Positions 1-7,637 of a stretch of DNA of 19,656 bases are shown here, piece by piece. Position 1 is the first letter of the stretch. Each line of letters opens with the position of its first letter. The notes under the pieces are model-generated. The model was given only the letters and a program-made list of their open reading frames with translations. It did no database searches and was not told where the DNA came from. This DNA is from Balneolales bacterium. GTDB lineage: Bacteria > Bacteroidota > Rhodothermia > Balneolales > Balneolaceae. A program made the position numbers and the translations under genes. The stretch covers positions 1 to 19,656 of the forward strand of contig JAURMN010000171.1 in NCBI GenBank assembly GCA_030830725.1. The letters run 5' to 3'.

Positions 1-1
1 G

Positions 2-1096
2 ATCAACGCCGTAAATGCAAAAGATGGTGTGATTTATTTCCAATCGACTGAAGTTTCTCCACTCGAACGTCAACTCTATTCTGTGCAATTTGACGGTTCA
101 CGTAAAACGCGCATTACAGAAGCACGCGGACGTCATAATATTTCCATCGGCCAAAACGGGAAGTATTTCATTACCCGGTACTCCAACACCGACTCTCCAA
201 CTCAAGTGGAACTTTGGGAGACTCGTCGCGGGGGTAAAATGGTGAAGAAATTGGAAGACAATCAGCCGGTGAAAGACTTTATCGCGACTCATGAGTATGC
301 CCCTCGTGAACTCTTTAAGATCACCACGAGTGACGGACGCGAGCTTGATGGGTATATGATCAAGCCTTTTGATTTTGATCCCTCACAACAGTATCCGTTA
401 ATTCTAAGCATCTACGGAGGCCCTGGTGCTCAAGGTGTTTATGACCAATTTGAAGGGGGCGGATGGAATCAATATCTCGCTCAGCTTGGCTACGTGGTTG
501 TGAACGTGAATAACCGTGGTAGCGGTGTTTATGGCGAGGAATTCGAAAAACAAGTCTATCTACAATTGGGCCTCAAAGAAGCGGAAGATTTTGCAGAAAC
601 CGCTCAATTTATGGCCTCCAAACCTTGGATTGACGGAAATCGAATTGCCATTCGTGGGCATAGCTATGGTGGATATATGTCAAGCTTAACCCCATTGCTC
701 TATACTGAGATCTTTAAAGTCGCTCTGGTTGGGGCTCCTGTGACCGACTGGAGACTTTACGATTCGATCTACACCGAGCGCTATATGGGTCTACTTGAAG
801 ATAATCTAGACAACTACATCAAAACAGCTGCAACCACCTATGCTGATCGCCTGCAAGCCAAAATGTTCATCGCACACTCTTCCATGGATGAAAACGTCCA
901 TGTACAAAATACCATGCAATTAGTTCAAGCGTTTACCGATGCAGGTAAGGATGTAGACTTGCGAATTTATCCTCCAGGGGCTCATGGGGTTGCATATAAC
1001 CGTGAAAGTTATCTGCTTCTTTATGACACCTATACCAAGTATTTGAACGAGCATCTTCAAGAATTAAACTTTGTAGAGAATAACGTTAACGACTGA
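2..1096 (+). CDS. S9 family serine peptidase (DPP-IV type), 3' part
   Basis: C-terminal part of a prolyl oligopeptidase / dipeptidyl peptidase IV type enzyme, which cleaves short peptides, typically in the periplasm. The frame is open to the window edge, so the true start lies upstream. The GTG at 29 is internal, because the residues before it continue the last propeller blade. Counting from the GTG codon, residues 1-100 look like the end of the beta-propeller and the rest is the alpha/beta-hydrolase domain. The oxyanion region is YGGPGAQ. The nucleophile is Ser212 in GHSYGG, where the usual DPP-IV motif is GWSYGG, so Trp is replaced by His. Asp287 (SSMDENVH) and His319 (GAHGV) complete the triad. 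The C-terminal end looks complete. The gene is followed at once by rlmN on the same strand. Family assignment is firm; the exact substrate is unknown. Confidence 0.9.
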   Translation: MNAVNAKDGVIYFQSTEVSPLERQLYSVQFDGSRKTRITEARGRHNISIGQNGKYFITRYSNTDSPTQVELWETRRGGKMVKKLEDNQPVKDFIATHEYAPRELFKITTSDGRELDGYMIKPFDFDPSQQYPLILSIYGGPGAQGVYDQFEGGGWNQYLAQLGYVVVNVNNRGSGVYGEEFEKQVYLQLGLKEAEDFAETAQFMASKPWIDGNRIAIRGHSYGGYMSSLTPLLYTEIFKVALVGAPVTDWRLYDSIYTERYMGLLEDNLDNYIKTAATTYADRLQAKMFIAHSSMDENVHVQNTMQLVQAFTDAGKDVDLRIYPPGAHGVAYNRESYLLLYDTYTKYLNEHLQELNFVENNVND

Positions 1097-1179
1097 TAGC
1101 TTCCAGAACGATTCAGGTTTTCAAGATCTTGAATACTCCCGGAAACCGTTTAAACTCTCGACAACCAATCCAAGAATTC

Positions 1180-1209
1180 AGACGTGGTGGCATAAGACGT
1201 GGTGGCATG
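1180..1209 (+). repeat. 15-bp tandem duplication at the rlmN start
   Basis: AGACGTGGTGGCAT occurs twice in tandem with a 15-base period (1180-1194 and 1195-1209, differing only in the last base). The second copy contains the ATG at 1207, and its GGTGG is the only Shine-Dalgarno-like stretch near the proposed start. The first copy carries the same GGTGG followed by ATA, so a start signal appears to have been duplicated. Both copies are in frame with rlmN (read as RRGGI/RRGGM). Confidence 0.8.
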
Positions 1210-2304
1210 ATGCAGATTTTGAAATCGATGACCCTAGAGCAGCTTCAGGAACTCGCTGCTCAAATGGGACACCCCTCCTATCGTTCCACTCAACTCTATG
1301 AATGGCTCTGGCAGAAAGGCGTCGATTCGTTCGAGGAGATGACCAATCTACCCAAGGCCTTGAGGGAAGAGCTGGCGAAAGAGTCAGAACCTGGAGGATT
1401 ACAACTGCTCAAAAAGCAGCAATCTTCCGATGGTACCATCAAATGTCTCTTTGCTACAGGAAAAGAGGGTTCACCTCCTGTTGAGGCAGTGTTGATCCCT
1501 GATTTTTATGAAGATGGGGCGGCGAATCGTCTCACGGTCTGTGTCTCCTCTCAAGTGGGCTGTATGTTTGGCTGTGCATTCTGTGCGACAGGAAAAATGG
1601 GATACTTCCGAAATCTGGACGCCTGGGAAATCGCCGATCAGGTGCGCCACATCAATCGCATCAGTCTGGAGCTTTACGGAAAGCGGATCACCAATGTCGT
1701 TTACATGGGAATGGGTGAACCTCTACATAATTTCCGAGCCGTATTGGATTCGTCTGAAATTCTGACCCACAAACTTGGCATCGGACTCTCTCCGCGCCGG
1801 ATCACCGTATCTACTGTGGGGCTCTCCAAGCAGATCAAACAATTAGCTGATGAAGAGGCTCCGTTCTTTCTGGCGATTTCACTTCATGCCGCCAATGACG
1901 CGAAGCGTAATCAGATCATGCCGATTAATGAGTCTTTAAATCTCGATGCCTTACGCGAATCACTTCAATATTATCACAAAAAACTCGATCGAGCGGTAAC
2001 CTACGAATATCTTCTTTTTGATCAGTTTAATGATTCCGTAGAAGATGCCCGTCAACTAAGTAAAATCGCGGGTTGGATTCCCTCCAAGATCAACATCATC
2101 ATGTACAACAACGTGGCTGGTGTGAGCCTGAAAAGAGCCCGGGAAGAGCGTTTGAATCTATTTATGAGAGAACTTGTTCGGTTGGGCGTGAGAGCTACTG
2201 TTCGCAGAAGCCGGGGAGATGATATTGATGCAGGGTGTGGTCAATTAGCCATTCGAGAAGGAATTAAGCCCGGAAAAACGATACGTAAAGGCATTCCAGT
2301 TTAG
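1207..2304 (+). CDS. rlmN: 23S rRNA (adenine2503-C2)-methyltransferase RlmN
   Basis: Radical-SAM enzyme that methylates C2 of A2503 in 23S rRNA, and in known homologues also A37 of some tRNAs. From the ATG at 1207, the 4Fe-4S ligands are Cys119, Cys123 and Cys126 (CMFGCAFC). The two cysteines of the methyl-transfer chemistry are Cys112 (VCVSSQVGC) and Cys344 (AGCGQL), so the catalytic set is complete. The N-terminal helical domain (LTLEQL-like start, then YRSTQLYEWLWQKG) is typical, and about 365 residues is the usual length. The frame is open further up to a TTG at 1129, but those 26 residues do not look like RlmN and contain a tandem repeat. ATG 1207 or 1210 fits the family better, and a GGTGG just upstream is nearer the usual spacing for 1210. 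Convergent with lepB, 39 bases apart. Confidence 0.95.
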   Translation: MMQILKSMTLEQLQELAAQMGHPSYRSTQLYEWLWQKGVDSFEEMTNLPKALREELAKESEPGGLQLLKKQQSSDGTIKCLFATGKEGSPPVEAVLIPDFYEDGAANRLTVCVSSQVGCMFGCAFCATGKMGYFRNLDAWEIADQVRHINRISLELYGKRITNVVYMGMGEPLHNFRAVLDSSEILTHKLGIGLSPRRITVSTVGLSKQIKQLADEEAPFFLAISLHAANDAKRNQIMPINESLNLDALRESLQYYHKKLDRAVTYEYLLFDQFNDSVEDARQLSKIAGWIPSKINIIMYNNVAGVSLKRAREERLNLFMRELVRLGVRATVRRSRGDDIDAGCGQLAIREGIKPGKTIRKGIPV

Positions 2305-2343
2305 GGCGACGGAACTGGTGTAAAATATCCCAGGCCGACCTGA

Positions 2344-3471
2344 TCAGTCGTGGATGGTGGAGAAAATGCGCTCGAAACGAGGAAAATTTCGTTCTTTATC
2401 CCATGAAAAATAGATTAGCCACGCTTTTCCAACCACGTGATCAGCAGGAACAAATCCCCAAAATCGGCTATCCTCACTGTCATCTCGATTGTCACCCATG
2501 GCAAAATAATAATCCTGTTGGATCGTATAGGTTTGCGAAGGTTGCCCATTTAAAAAGAACAGCCCCTCGCGAATCTCCACATCATTTTTCTCATAGCGAG
2601 TAATAATATCCTGATATAGCGGCCATGTAGATTCCTGTAGCTCAATTACCTGACCCTCAAACGGAATCACAATCGGAGGCATGTGATCGTGATTGGCAAC
2701 ATTCTTTGAAAAGGAAAACGGCCGCTGCTGAAACTCATTATACTCATTCGGAAGTACAAAATGTCTCACTGAATCGACTTCCGGCCAGGATCCAATTGTC
2801 GCTGCCGCATCGGCCGTCAGGTTAATGAGATAGAGGTTTTCTCCATCGGTTTGAAGGATTTCACCTCCGGTTTCTTTCACTTTAGAGGGACTCAGACGAA
2901 TACGATTTCGAACGTAAACCAAATGGTGACGACGCAGGGTTTCATGCATTTCTTCGGTATCGCCATTTACAATGAGGATCTTATCGCGAATCTCAAGAGT
3001 ATCGCCCGGTATCCCCACTGCCCGTTTGATGTAGTTGGTCTTCGCCGAAATGGGACCCGATTCAATCGGATAATTGAAGACAAAAATATCATTGCGTTTT
3101 ACCTCTGAAAAACCCGGCAGTCTAACCCATGGTAATGAGACACCAGGAAGGGTAATTTCGGTGAGCGGAATCCCGATCGTCATCGGTGTACGGGCACCAT
3201 AGGCCACTTTGGAGACCATCAAAAAATCACCCGTCATCAGGGTATCTTCCATTGAAGGCGTTGGAATACGGTAGGAGCCAAACAAGAAGGTGCGCAATAC
3301 TACTGCCACAATAAGCGCAAAGATAAACGCATCTAACCACTCCTTTGCCCAATGTCTGGCCTGTTCTCTTGACGCTCGTTGCTCAGGGGTCATCACTTTT
3401 TTAGGACGGGAAGCCCCGGAAGAGGAGGATGACACTTTCTTTTCGTTTACAGATTTGGGCGATGTAGCCAT
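2344..3471 (-). CDS. lepB: Signal peptidase I
   Basis: Membrane-bound serine protease that removes signal peptides from exported proteins. It has a Ser/Lys-rich cytoplasmic N-terminus (residues 1-45) and one hydrophobic segment (about 46-65). Catalytic Ser73 lies in IPTPSMEDTL and the general base Lys149 in YIKRAVGIPGD. Box E is MGDNRDDSEDSRFWG (325-339). Between Lys149 and MGDNR lies a long insertion of roughly 150 residues, so the protein is 375 residues against about 200-320 in many other bacteria; such enlarged LepB proteins are known in Bacteroidota. Last gene of the lepA-hypothetical-lepB set on the minus strand, and convergent with rlmN. No clear hairpin terminator is visible in the 39 bases downstream. 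Confidence 0.95.
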   Translation of the reverse strand: MATSPKSVNEKKVSSSSSGASRPKKVMTPEQRASREQARHWAKEWLDAFIFALIVAVVLRTFLFGSYRIPTPSMEDTLMTGDFLMVSKVAYGARTPMTIGIPLTEITLPGVSLPWVRLPGFSEVKRNDIFVFNYPIESGPISAKTNYIKRAVGIPGDTLEIRDKILIVNGDTEEMHETLRRHHLVYVRNRIRLSPSKVKETGGEILQTDGENLYLINLTADAAATIGSWPEVDSVRHFVLPNEYNEFQQRPFSFSKNVANHDHMPPIVIPFEGQVIELQESTWPLYQDIITRYEKNDVEIREGLFFLNGQPSQTYTIQQDYYFAMGDNRDDSEDSRFWGFVPADHVVGKAWLIYFSWDKERNFPRFERIFSTIHD

Positions 3472-3520
3472 AATGAGAAAATTGATTGATGAGTGCTGAG
3501 GTTGCCTTTTACCCTACTCG

Positions 3521-4186
3521 TTAACGTCGTGGAGCAAAGGAGGGGCGTTCTATTGGCTCGCGAGTAAACGCTCCGTCTTTGTAAGAGGCAAGATACCATT
3601 GTTCACGCTCCGGTGAGAAAAAATAATCCTCAAACTCAGAAAACTCCTTTACGTCCTGAATCAGCAACCTGTTCAGTGTACGCTTAATTTGAGGCATCTG
3701 GTCCACAAACTCAGAAGGACCCACATAAACCAAACCGTTTTCAAACGGACCATCCAGATCCAGAATCATAAGTGGTATTTTGCCGTCTACCACAAACCAG
3801 TATTCAAACTGAATCGCTTTACCCGGACGAAAATTTGGACCCGTGATTAAATCCCGAATGGATACGGTGGGATTGCCAAAGGCGGCCTGAAGCCGAGCAC
3901 GAAGCTCAATAGTCGGAATCTTGTCAATCGTCTGCGGGTTATAGAGCCCCTGACCTGTCCAGAGGGTATTCTCGAATTGTTTTTCGAAAATTTCGCGCTC
4001 TGCGTTTTCAATCTTCCGAAATACAGGATCTTGAAATTGAGCCAGTAACTGGGTGGGCAAAAGGATCAGAACACCAAAATAAAACGCGACGCAAAGTGCA
4101 GTTTTCGAAGCTTTAAGACCTGTTCTCATCTGCATGGCTCGTCGTGATCTCATTATCATTATTGTGTTCATAAACTGCTCTGTCAT
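3521..4186 (-). CDS. Exported protein of unknown function between lepA and lepB
   Basis: I do not recognise this protein. It is 221 residues with a basic N-terminus and one hydrophobic stretch (about residues 30-48, ending LLPTQLLAQ). That looks like a signal peptide with cleavage after LLAQ, or possibly an uncleaved anchor. The mature part is mixed alpha/beta and charged, without cysteines, and ends in the basic Pro/Arg-rich FAPRR. Several in-frame Met codons (residues 1, 6, 10, 12, 18, 20) precede the signal sequence. Met20 (about 4129) would give the most standard signal peptide, and no Shine-Dalgarno sequence decides the start. It lies 60 bases after lepA and 49 bases before lepB on the same strand, so co-transcription is likely and a role at the envelope is possible. 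No function can be assigned. Confidence 0.8.
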   Translation of the reverse strand: MTEQFMNTIMIMRSRRAMQMRTGLKASKTALCVAFYFGVLILLPTQLLAQFQDPVFRKIENAEREIFEKQFENTLWTGQGLYNPQTIDKIPTIELRARLQAAFGNPTVSIRDLITGPNFRPGKAIQFEYWFVVDGKIPLMILDLDGPFENGLVYVGPSEFVDQMPQIKRTLNRLLIQDVKEFSEFEDYFFSPEREQWYLASYKDGAFTREPIERPSFAPRR

Positions 4187-4246
4187 CCTAAAGTTTTTGC
4201 TTTTCCGCTAAATCCTTGTTTGTCGAATCAACCGCTGATCACACGC

Positions 4247-6043
4247 TCAATCATCGTTCATCGAGAGTACCGCCAAAAATGCCTCCTGTGGAATTTCAAC
4301 GGCGCCCACCTGTTTCATCCGTTTTTTCCCTTCTTTTTGCTTCTCCAGAAGTTTTCGTTTCCGCGTAATATCCCCCCCGTAACACTTCGCCGTCACATCT
4401 TTACGAAGCGCACGGATGGTATCTCGGGAAATCACTCGAGCCCCAATTGCAGCCTGAATCGCTACTTCATACTGCTGTCGGGGAATTAACTCCTTGAGCT
4501 TCGCACAAATTTTTCGTCCCTGATCATATGCTTTATCCCGGTGAGCAATACTGGAAAGAGCATCCACAGGCTCCCCATTCAACAAAATATCCAGACGAAC
4601 CAGATGTCCTGGACGGTTGTCTAAGAATTCATAATCGAGAGAGGCATAACCGCGAGTACCACTTTTGAGCTTGTCATAAAAATCAAATACGACCTCCGCC
4701 ATCGGCAATTCATACACAATCTCAACTCGATTGTTCTGCATAAACGTCTGATTAATATAAATCCCACGGCGCTCCTGGCAGAGTTTCATAATCGGACCTA
4801 TATACTCTGCCGGCGTAAGGATACTGGCTTTGATATAAGGTTCAAAAACCGTGTCTACCATCCCGATATCGGGCATATCGCTGGGGTTATCCACCATGAT
4901 CCGACGTCCGTCTTCAGTATCGACCTCATACCGAACGTTTGGCACTGTAGTGATAATATCGATGTTGAACTCACGATCGAGTCGTTCTTGGATAATTTCC
5001 ATGTGAAGCAAACCCAAAAACCCGGCACGAAACCCAAACCCAAGTGCTTTGGAGGTTTCAGGTTGATAACTCAAGCTGGCATCGTTGAGCTGAAGTTTCT
5101 CGAGCGCAGTCCGTAAATCCTCAAAATCTTCCGATTGGGTGGGATAAATTCCGCTAAAGACCATCGGTTTGACCTCTTTGTATCCCGGAATCGGTGCTTC
5201 TGCCGATTTTTTAGCCGTTGTAAGAGTATCCCCTACACGTGCATCTTGAAGTGATTTTACACTTCCGACTACATAGCCAACTTCGCCAGCAGTCAATTCT
5301 TGGGTGGGCTCTTGCTTAAGTCTTAGATAGCCAATCTCCTCGGCAAAATAGGTTTTTCCAGTAGCCATAAACAAGATCTGATCACCTTTTCGCAACGTTC
5401 CTTCCATCACGCGCACATAGACAACAGAGCCCCGATATGTATTGAAAACAGAGTCAAAAATCAGAGCACGAAGGGGTTTGTCTCGCTCCTGACTCGGGGC
5501 CGGGATCCGCTCTACAATAACCTCCAAGAGTTCGTTGACTCCCTCACCGGTTTTCCCAGATACGGGTAAGATCTCTTCTCGTTTACAGCCTAGTAAATCG
5601 ATAACTTGTTGCGCCACGCCTTCCACATCAGCACCAGGAAGGTCAATTTTATTTAATACCGGAATAATTTCCAGGTTTTGGTCGATGGCCTGATAGAGAT
5701 TTGAAATGGTCTGTGCCTCAATCCCCTGGCTGGCATCCACCACCAAAATCGCTCCTTCACACGCTTTAAGTGCCCGAGAGACCTCATAGGCAAAGTCGAC
5801 GTGCCCGGGTGTATCGATCAGATTAAGCACCACCTTTTCACCAGAAGGACGGATGTAATCCATCTTAATCGCGTGGCTTTTAATCGTAATTCCACGCTCG
5901 CGCTCTAAATCCATATCGTCAAGAACCTGCTCCTGCATTTCTCGTTCACTGATCGTTCCCGTGCGTTCCAACAGACGGTCGGCCAGTGTAGATTTTCCGT
6001 GGTCGATATGGGCAATGATGCAAAAATTACGTATTTCTTTCAT
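4247..6043 (-). CDS. lepA: Elongation factor 4 (LepA)
   Basis: Ribosome-associated translational GTPase of the EF-G class, implicated in back-translocation or 30S biogenesis. From the ATG at 6043 it is 598 residues, the standard LepA length. The GTPase motifs are G1 AHIDHGKS (11-18), switch I with RGITIK, G3 DTPGH (77-81) and G4 NKID (131-134). Domain II, the EF-G-like domains and the LepA-specific C-terminal domain (KCYGGDITRKRKLLEKQKEG) follow. The frame stays open to an ATG at 6136, but that 31-residue extension is unlike the family, and a promoter-like box (6096-6103) lies inside it, so 6043 is preferred. First gene of the minus-strand set leading to lepB, a pairing seen in many bacteria. 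Confidence 0.96.
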   Translation of the reverse strand: MKEIRNFCIIAHIDHGKSTLADRLLERTGTISEREMQEQVLDDMDLERERGITIKSHAIKMDYIRPSGEKVVLNLIDTPGHVDFAYEVSRALKACEGAILVVDASQGIEAQTISNLYQAIDQNLEIIPVLNKIDLPGADVEGVAQQVIDLLGCKREEILPVSGKTGEGVNELLEVIVERIPAPSQERDKPLRALIFDSVFNTYRGSVVYVRVMEGTLRKGDQILFMATGKTYFAEEIGYLRLKQEPTQELTAGEVGYVVGSVKSLQDARVGDTLTTAKKSAEAPIPGYKEVKPMVFSGIYPTQSEDFEDLRTALEKLQLNDASLSYQPETSKALGFGFRAGFLGLLHMEIIQERLDREFNIDIITTVPNVRYEVDTEDGRRIMVDNPSDMPDIGMVDTVFEPYIKASILTPAEYIGPIMKLCQERRGIYINQTFMQNNRVEIVYELPMAEVVFDFYDKLKSGTRGYASLDYEFLDNRPGHLVRLDILLNGEPVDALSSIAHRDKAYDQGRKICAKLKELIPRQQYEVAIQAAIGARVISRDTIRALRKDVTAKCYGGDITRKRKLLEKQKEGKKRMKQVGAVEIPQEAFLAVLSMNDD

Positions 6044-6095
6044 CGAAAAATCAAGCAGAGTGTTTCCGCTCCGTAGCGTGATAAAAATGGGTGCG

Positions 6096-6118
6096 CAAAT
6101 ATACGAATACTCTGTCAA
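6096..6118 (-). promoter_or_regulatory. Candidate promoter of lepA
   Basis: Read on the minus strand, TATATTTG (6103-6096) matches the Bacteroidota -7 consensus TAnnTTTG exactly. It lies 52 bases upstream of the lepA ATG at 6043. A TTGACA-like element (6118-6113) lies upstream, but closer than the 19-21 bases normally separating the -33 and -7 boxes. Only the -7 box is therefore persuasive. Confidence 0.35.
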
Positions 6119-6183
6119 ATAGGGCAGATCTAACAAAGAATTCTAACGTAATCTGCACTCAAGAACGTTCGGCAGAATAGACA

Positions 6184-6197
6184 AACACCAAGGTGTT
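6184..6197 (-). terminator. Small hairpin after the YkoF-like gene
   Basis: AACACC and GGTGTT form a perfect inverted repeat with a 2-base centre (in practice a 5-bp stem with a 4-base loop). It sits 6 bases downstream of the stop codon at 6203 on the minus strand and is followed there by TGTCTATTC. The stem is short and the U-tract poor, so this is at best a weak terminator. Confidence 0.3.
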
Positions 6198-6202
6198 GTT
6201 TA

Positions 6203-6448
6203 CTAGGCCGATATCGGGCTTAAAAGTTCAACATGGAAGCGAAACTGTTCTCCCTGCAGGGACATGGTTTCGTACACTTCTCGAATAATCGAAAAAATTG
6301 TCTCTTTGTCCCCTTTGATGGTTGTGGAAAGGTAGCCGATTTCCACTTCCACATCCTCCTGGGCTACAAATTCAAGAATATCTTCAACGGTTTCCCGTGG
6401 GTGATCTGTGTATAGCGGGATAAACGTGAGTTGGGCGATGGTAGTCAT
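6203..6448 (-). CDS. YkoF/MTH1187-like thiamine-binding family protein
   Basis: Small protein (81 residues from the ATG at 6448) resembling one domain of the YkoF / MTH1187 (DUF77) ferredoxin-like family. Characterised members bind thiamine or its hydroxymethylpyrimidine part, or another small ligand. Family-like features are the opening strand AQLTFIPLYT, a helix VEDILEFVAQ, the central strand IGYLSTTIKGD, then the helix ETIFSIIREVYETM and a final strand FRFHVELLS. B. subtilis YkoF has two such domains; this protein has one. An ATG nine codons upstream (6475) is possible, but the family pattern starts near MTTIAQ. It is divergent from the HisH-like gene across 68 bases, so a shared regulatory region is possible. 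The ligand is not inferable. Confidence 0.65.
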   Translation of the reverse strand: MTTIAQLTFIPLYTDHPRETVEDILEFVAQEDVEVEIGYLSTTIKGDKETIFSIIREVYETMSLQGEQFRFHVELLSPISA

Positions 6449-6516
6449 GAAAATCTCAGTTAAATAAAAATTCAATTACCGGAAACTAATAAAAGCTGAT
6501 CATATGTTTAAATAGA

Positions 6517-7143
6517 ATGATTATCGGTATCCTCACATTCCCTTCGGATTTTAGCTCTCCCATACGAGAAATGGTGGGGAGACTGGGTGTTCAAGTTATT
6601 TTAAGCCGGGACCCGGAAGTGCTCTCCATTGCAGATGGGGTCATTCTAAGTGGTACAGGAGATCCTGTTGAAGCTATGCACTCCATGGAAACTCTGCATT
6701 GCGCCGAGTGGTTACGAGGAATGAAACAACCCGTCCTGGGCGTCAATATGGGAATGCAGGTGTTGTTTCAAAAACGAGAGGCGGATGATCAATCCCTGCT
6801 TGGGATTATGAACGGAGTCATAACTTCATTCAAAGCTTGCGAATGTCTGTCTCCCAATATTGGCTGGAACAGCCTGACTATAAACCGCGAACATCCATTA
6901 TTGTCAGGTATCCGAAGTGAGGATCTGTTCTATTTTTTACATACTGAATTTACGGCCGAAACCCCATACACACTTGCGACTACCACCTGTGAGAATACCT
7001 TTTCAGCCGTTGTTGCACACGAAAACTTTATGGGGATTCAATTCTCTGCAGAAAAATCGGGTCGTACAGGCTCACTGATCATTCAAAATTTTTTGCAAAT
7101 CGTTCGAGATCAACGCAATAAATGGCAAGAAGGTATAGGGTAA
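6517..7143 (+). CDS. HisH-like class I glutamine amidotransferase, catalytic residues lost
   Basis: 208 residues aligned by eye along their whole length with HisH, the glutaminase subunit of imidazole glycerol phosphate synthase. Markers are DGVILSGTG (HisH: PGVG), VLGVNMGMQVLF (HisH: GICLGMQLLF), PNIGWNSL (PHMGWN), HPLLSGI, YFLHTEF (YFVHSYY) and GIQFSAEKSG (GVQFHPEKSG). The nucleophilic Cys is replaced by Asn77 and the catalytic His by Ser177; Glu179 remains. The N-terminal DYGMGN-type motif and the Pro of the oxyanion PGVG loop are also altered. It should therefore not hydrolyse glutamine by the usual mechanism. The frame is intact, with no stops or frameshifts. It lies upstream of a HisE and an OsmC gene on the same strand. 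It could be a decaying hisH or a repurposed pseudoenzyme. Confidence 0.85.
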   Translation: MIIGILTFPSDFSSPIREMVGRLGVQVILSRDPEVLSIADGVILSGTGDPVEAMHSMETLHCAEWLRGMKQPVLGVNMGMQVLFQKREADDQSLLGIMNGVITSFKACECLSPNIGWNSLTINREHPLLSGIRSEDLFYFLHTEFTAETPYTLATTTCENTFSAVVAHENFMGIQFSAEKSGRTGSLIIQNFLQIVRDQRNKWQEGIG

Positions 7144-7162
7144 TCCTTTTACCGTAGAAAAA

Positions 7163-7170
7163 TAACTTTG
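7163..7170 (+). promoter_or_regulatory. TAnnTTTG-type -7 box upstream of the HisE-like gene
   Basis: TAACTTTG matches the Bacteroidota -7 consensus TAnnTTTG exactly. It lies in the 100-base gap after the HisH-like gene, 73 bases before the next ATG. No TTG is found at the expected -33 distance, so this is a weak promoter call. If real, it would drive the HisE-like and osmC genes separately from the HisH-like gene. Confidence 0.25.
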
Positions 7171-7243
7171 ATCTCACCGATTGTAGATTTATTCTTAGAA
7201 TCCATTAATAATTATCACTTTCTCTCACCAATTAATCTGACTC

Positions 7244-7633
7244 ATGGGGATCACAGCGACCAAGCCTCTGAATGGCAAAAAATCCAGCCTAAAGGAACAG
7301 CCTGAAACGTTATCGATTGACGGTGCACTCGAACCTGGAAAACGTCATGAGTTGGAGTTTCTTCTCGAATTAGAAGAAATCCTCAAGAGCCGAAAAAAAG
7401 ATTTACCCAAAGGCTCCTATACAACCCGGCTCTTCAAAAAAGGAATCGATAAGATTGCACAAAAACTGGGCGAAGAAGCGGTAGAGACCATTATCGCAGC
7501 CAAAAACAAACGCTCTGAAGAGACCATTTACGAATCTGCAGATTTAGTGTACCACCTGTTGGTTCTTCTGGTAGAAAAAAATCTATCACTAAAAGACGTG
7601 GTCCAAGAAATGAAAATCAGAAGCAAAAAGTAA
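7244..7633 (+). CDS. hisE: Phosphoribosyl-ATP pyrophosphatase (HisE), stand-alone
   Basis: HisE hydrolyses phosphoribosyl-ATP to phosphoribosyl-AMP and pyrophosphate in histidine biosynthesis, and belongs to the all-alpha NTP pyrophosphohydrolase (MazG-like) group. Residues about 45-127 are a complete HisE domain: GSYTTRLFKKG, then KIAQKLGEEAVETIIAA with the metal-binding glutamates, then YESADLVYHLLVLL. The first 40 or so residues are polar and lysine-rich and do not resemble HisI, which in many bacteria is fused in front as HisIE. The active site looks intact. No other gene of the pathway is in the window except the defective HisH-like neighbour. The osmC-like gene follows after 4 bases, so the two are probably co-transcribed. 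Confidence 0.88.
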   Translation: MGITATKPLNGKKSSLKEQPETLSIDGALEPGKRHELEFLLELEEILKSRKKDLPKGSYTTRLFKKGIDKIAQKLGEEAVETIIAAKNKRSEETIYESADLVYHLLVLLVEKNLSLKDVVQEMKIRSKK

Positions 7634-7637
7634 AAAG

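Noticed and set aside
1129..1206. TTG start for rlmN
   Set aside because: The added 26 residues are unlike the family and include the tandem-repeat translation; ATG 1207/1210 gives the usual N-terminus.
4220..4489. Plus-strand open frame over the lepA 3' end
   Set aside because: Antisense to the conserved LepA C-terminal domain, with no protein features of its own.
6044..6136. N-terminal extension of lepA to an ATG at 6136
   Set aside because: The 31 extra residues do not resemble LepA, the standard N-terminus starts at 6043, and a TAnnTTTG box lies within the extension.
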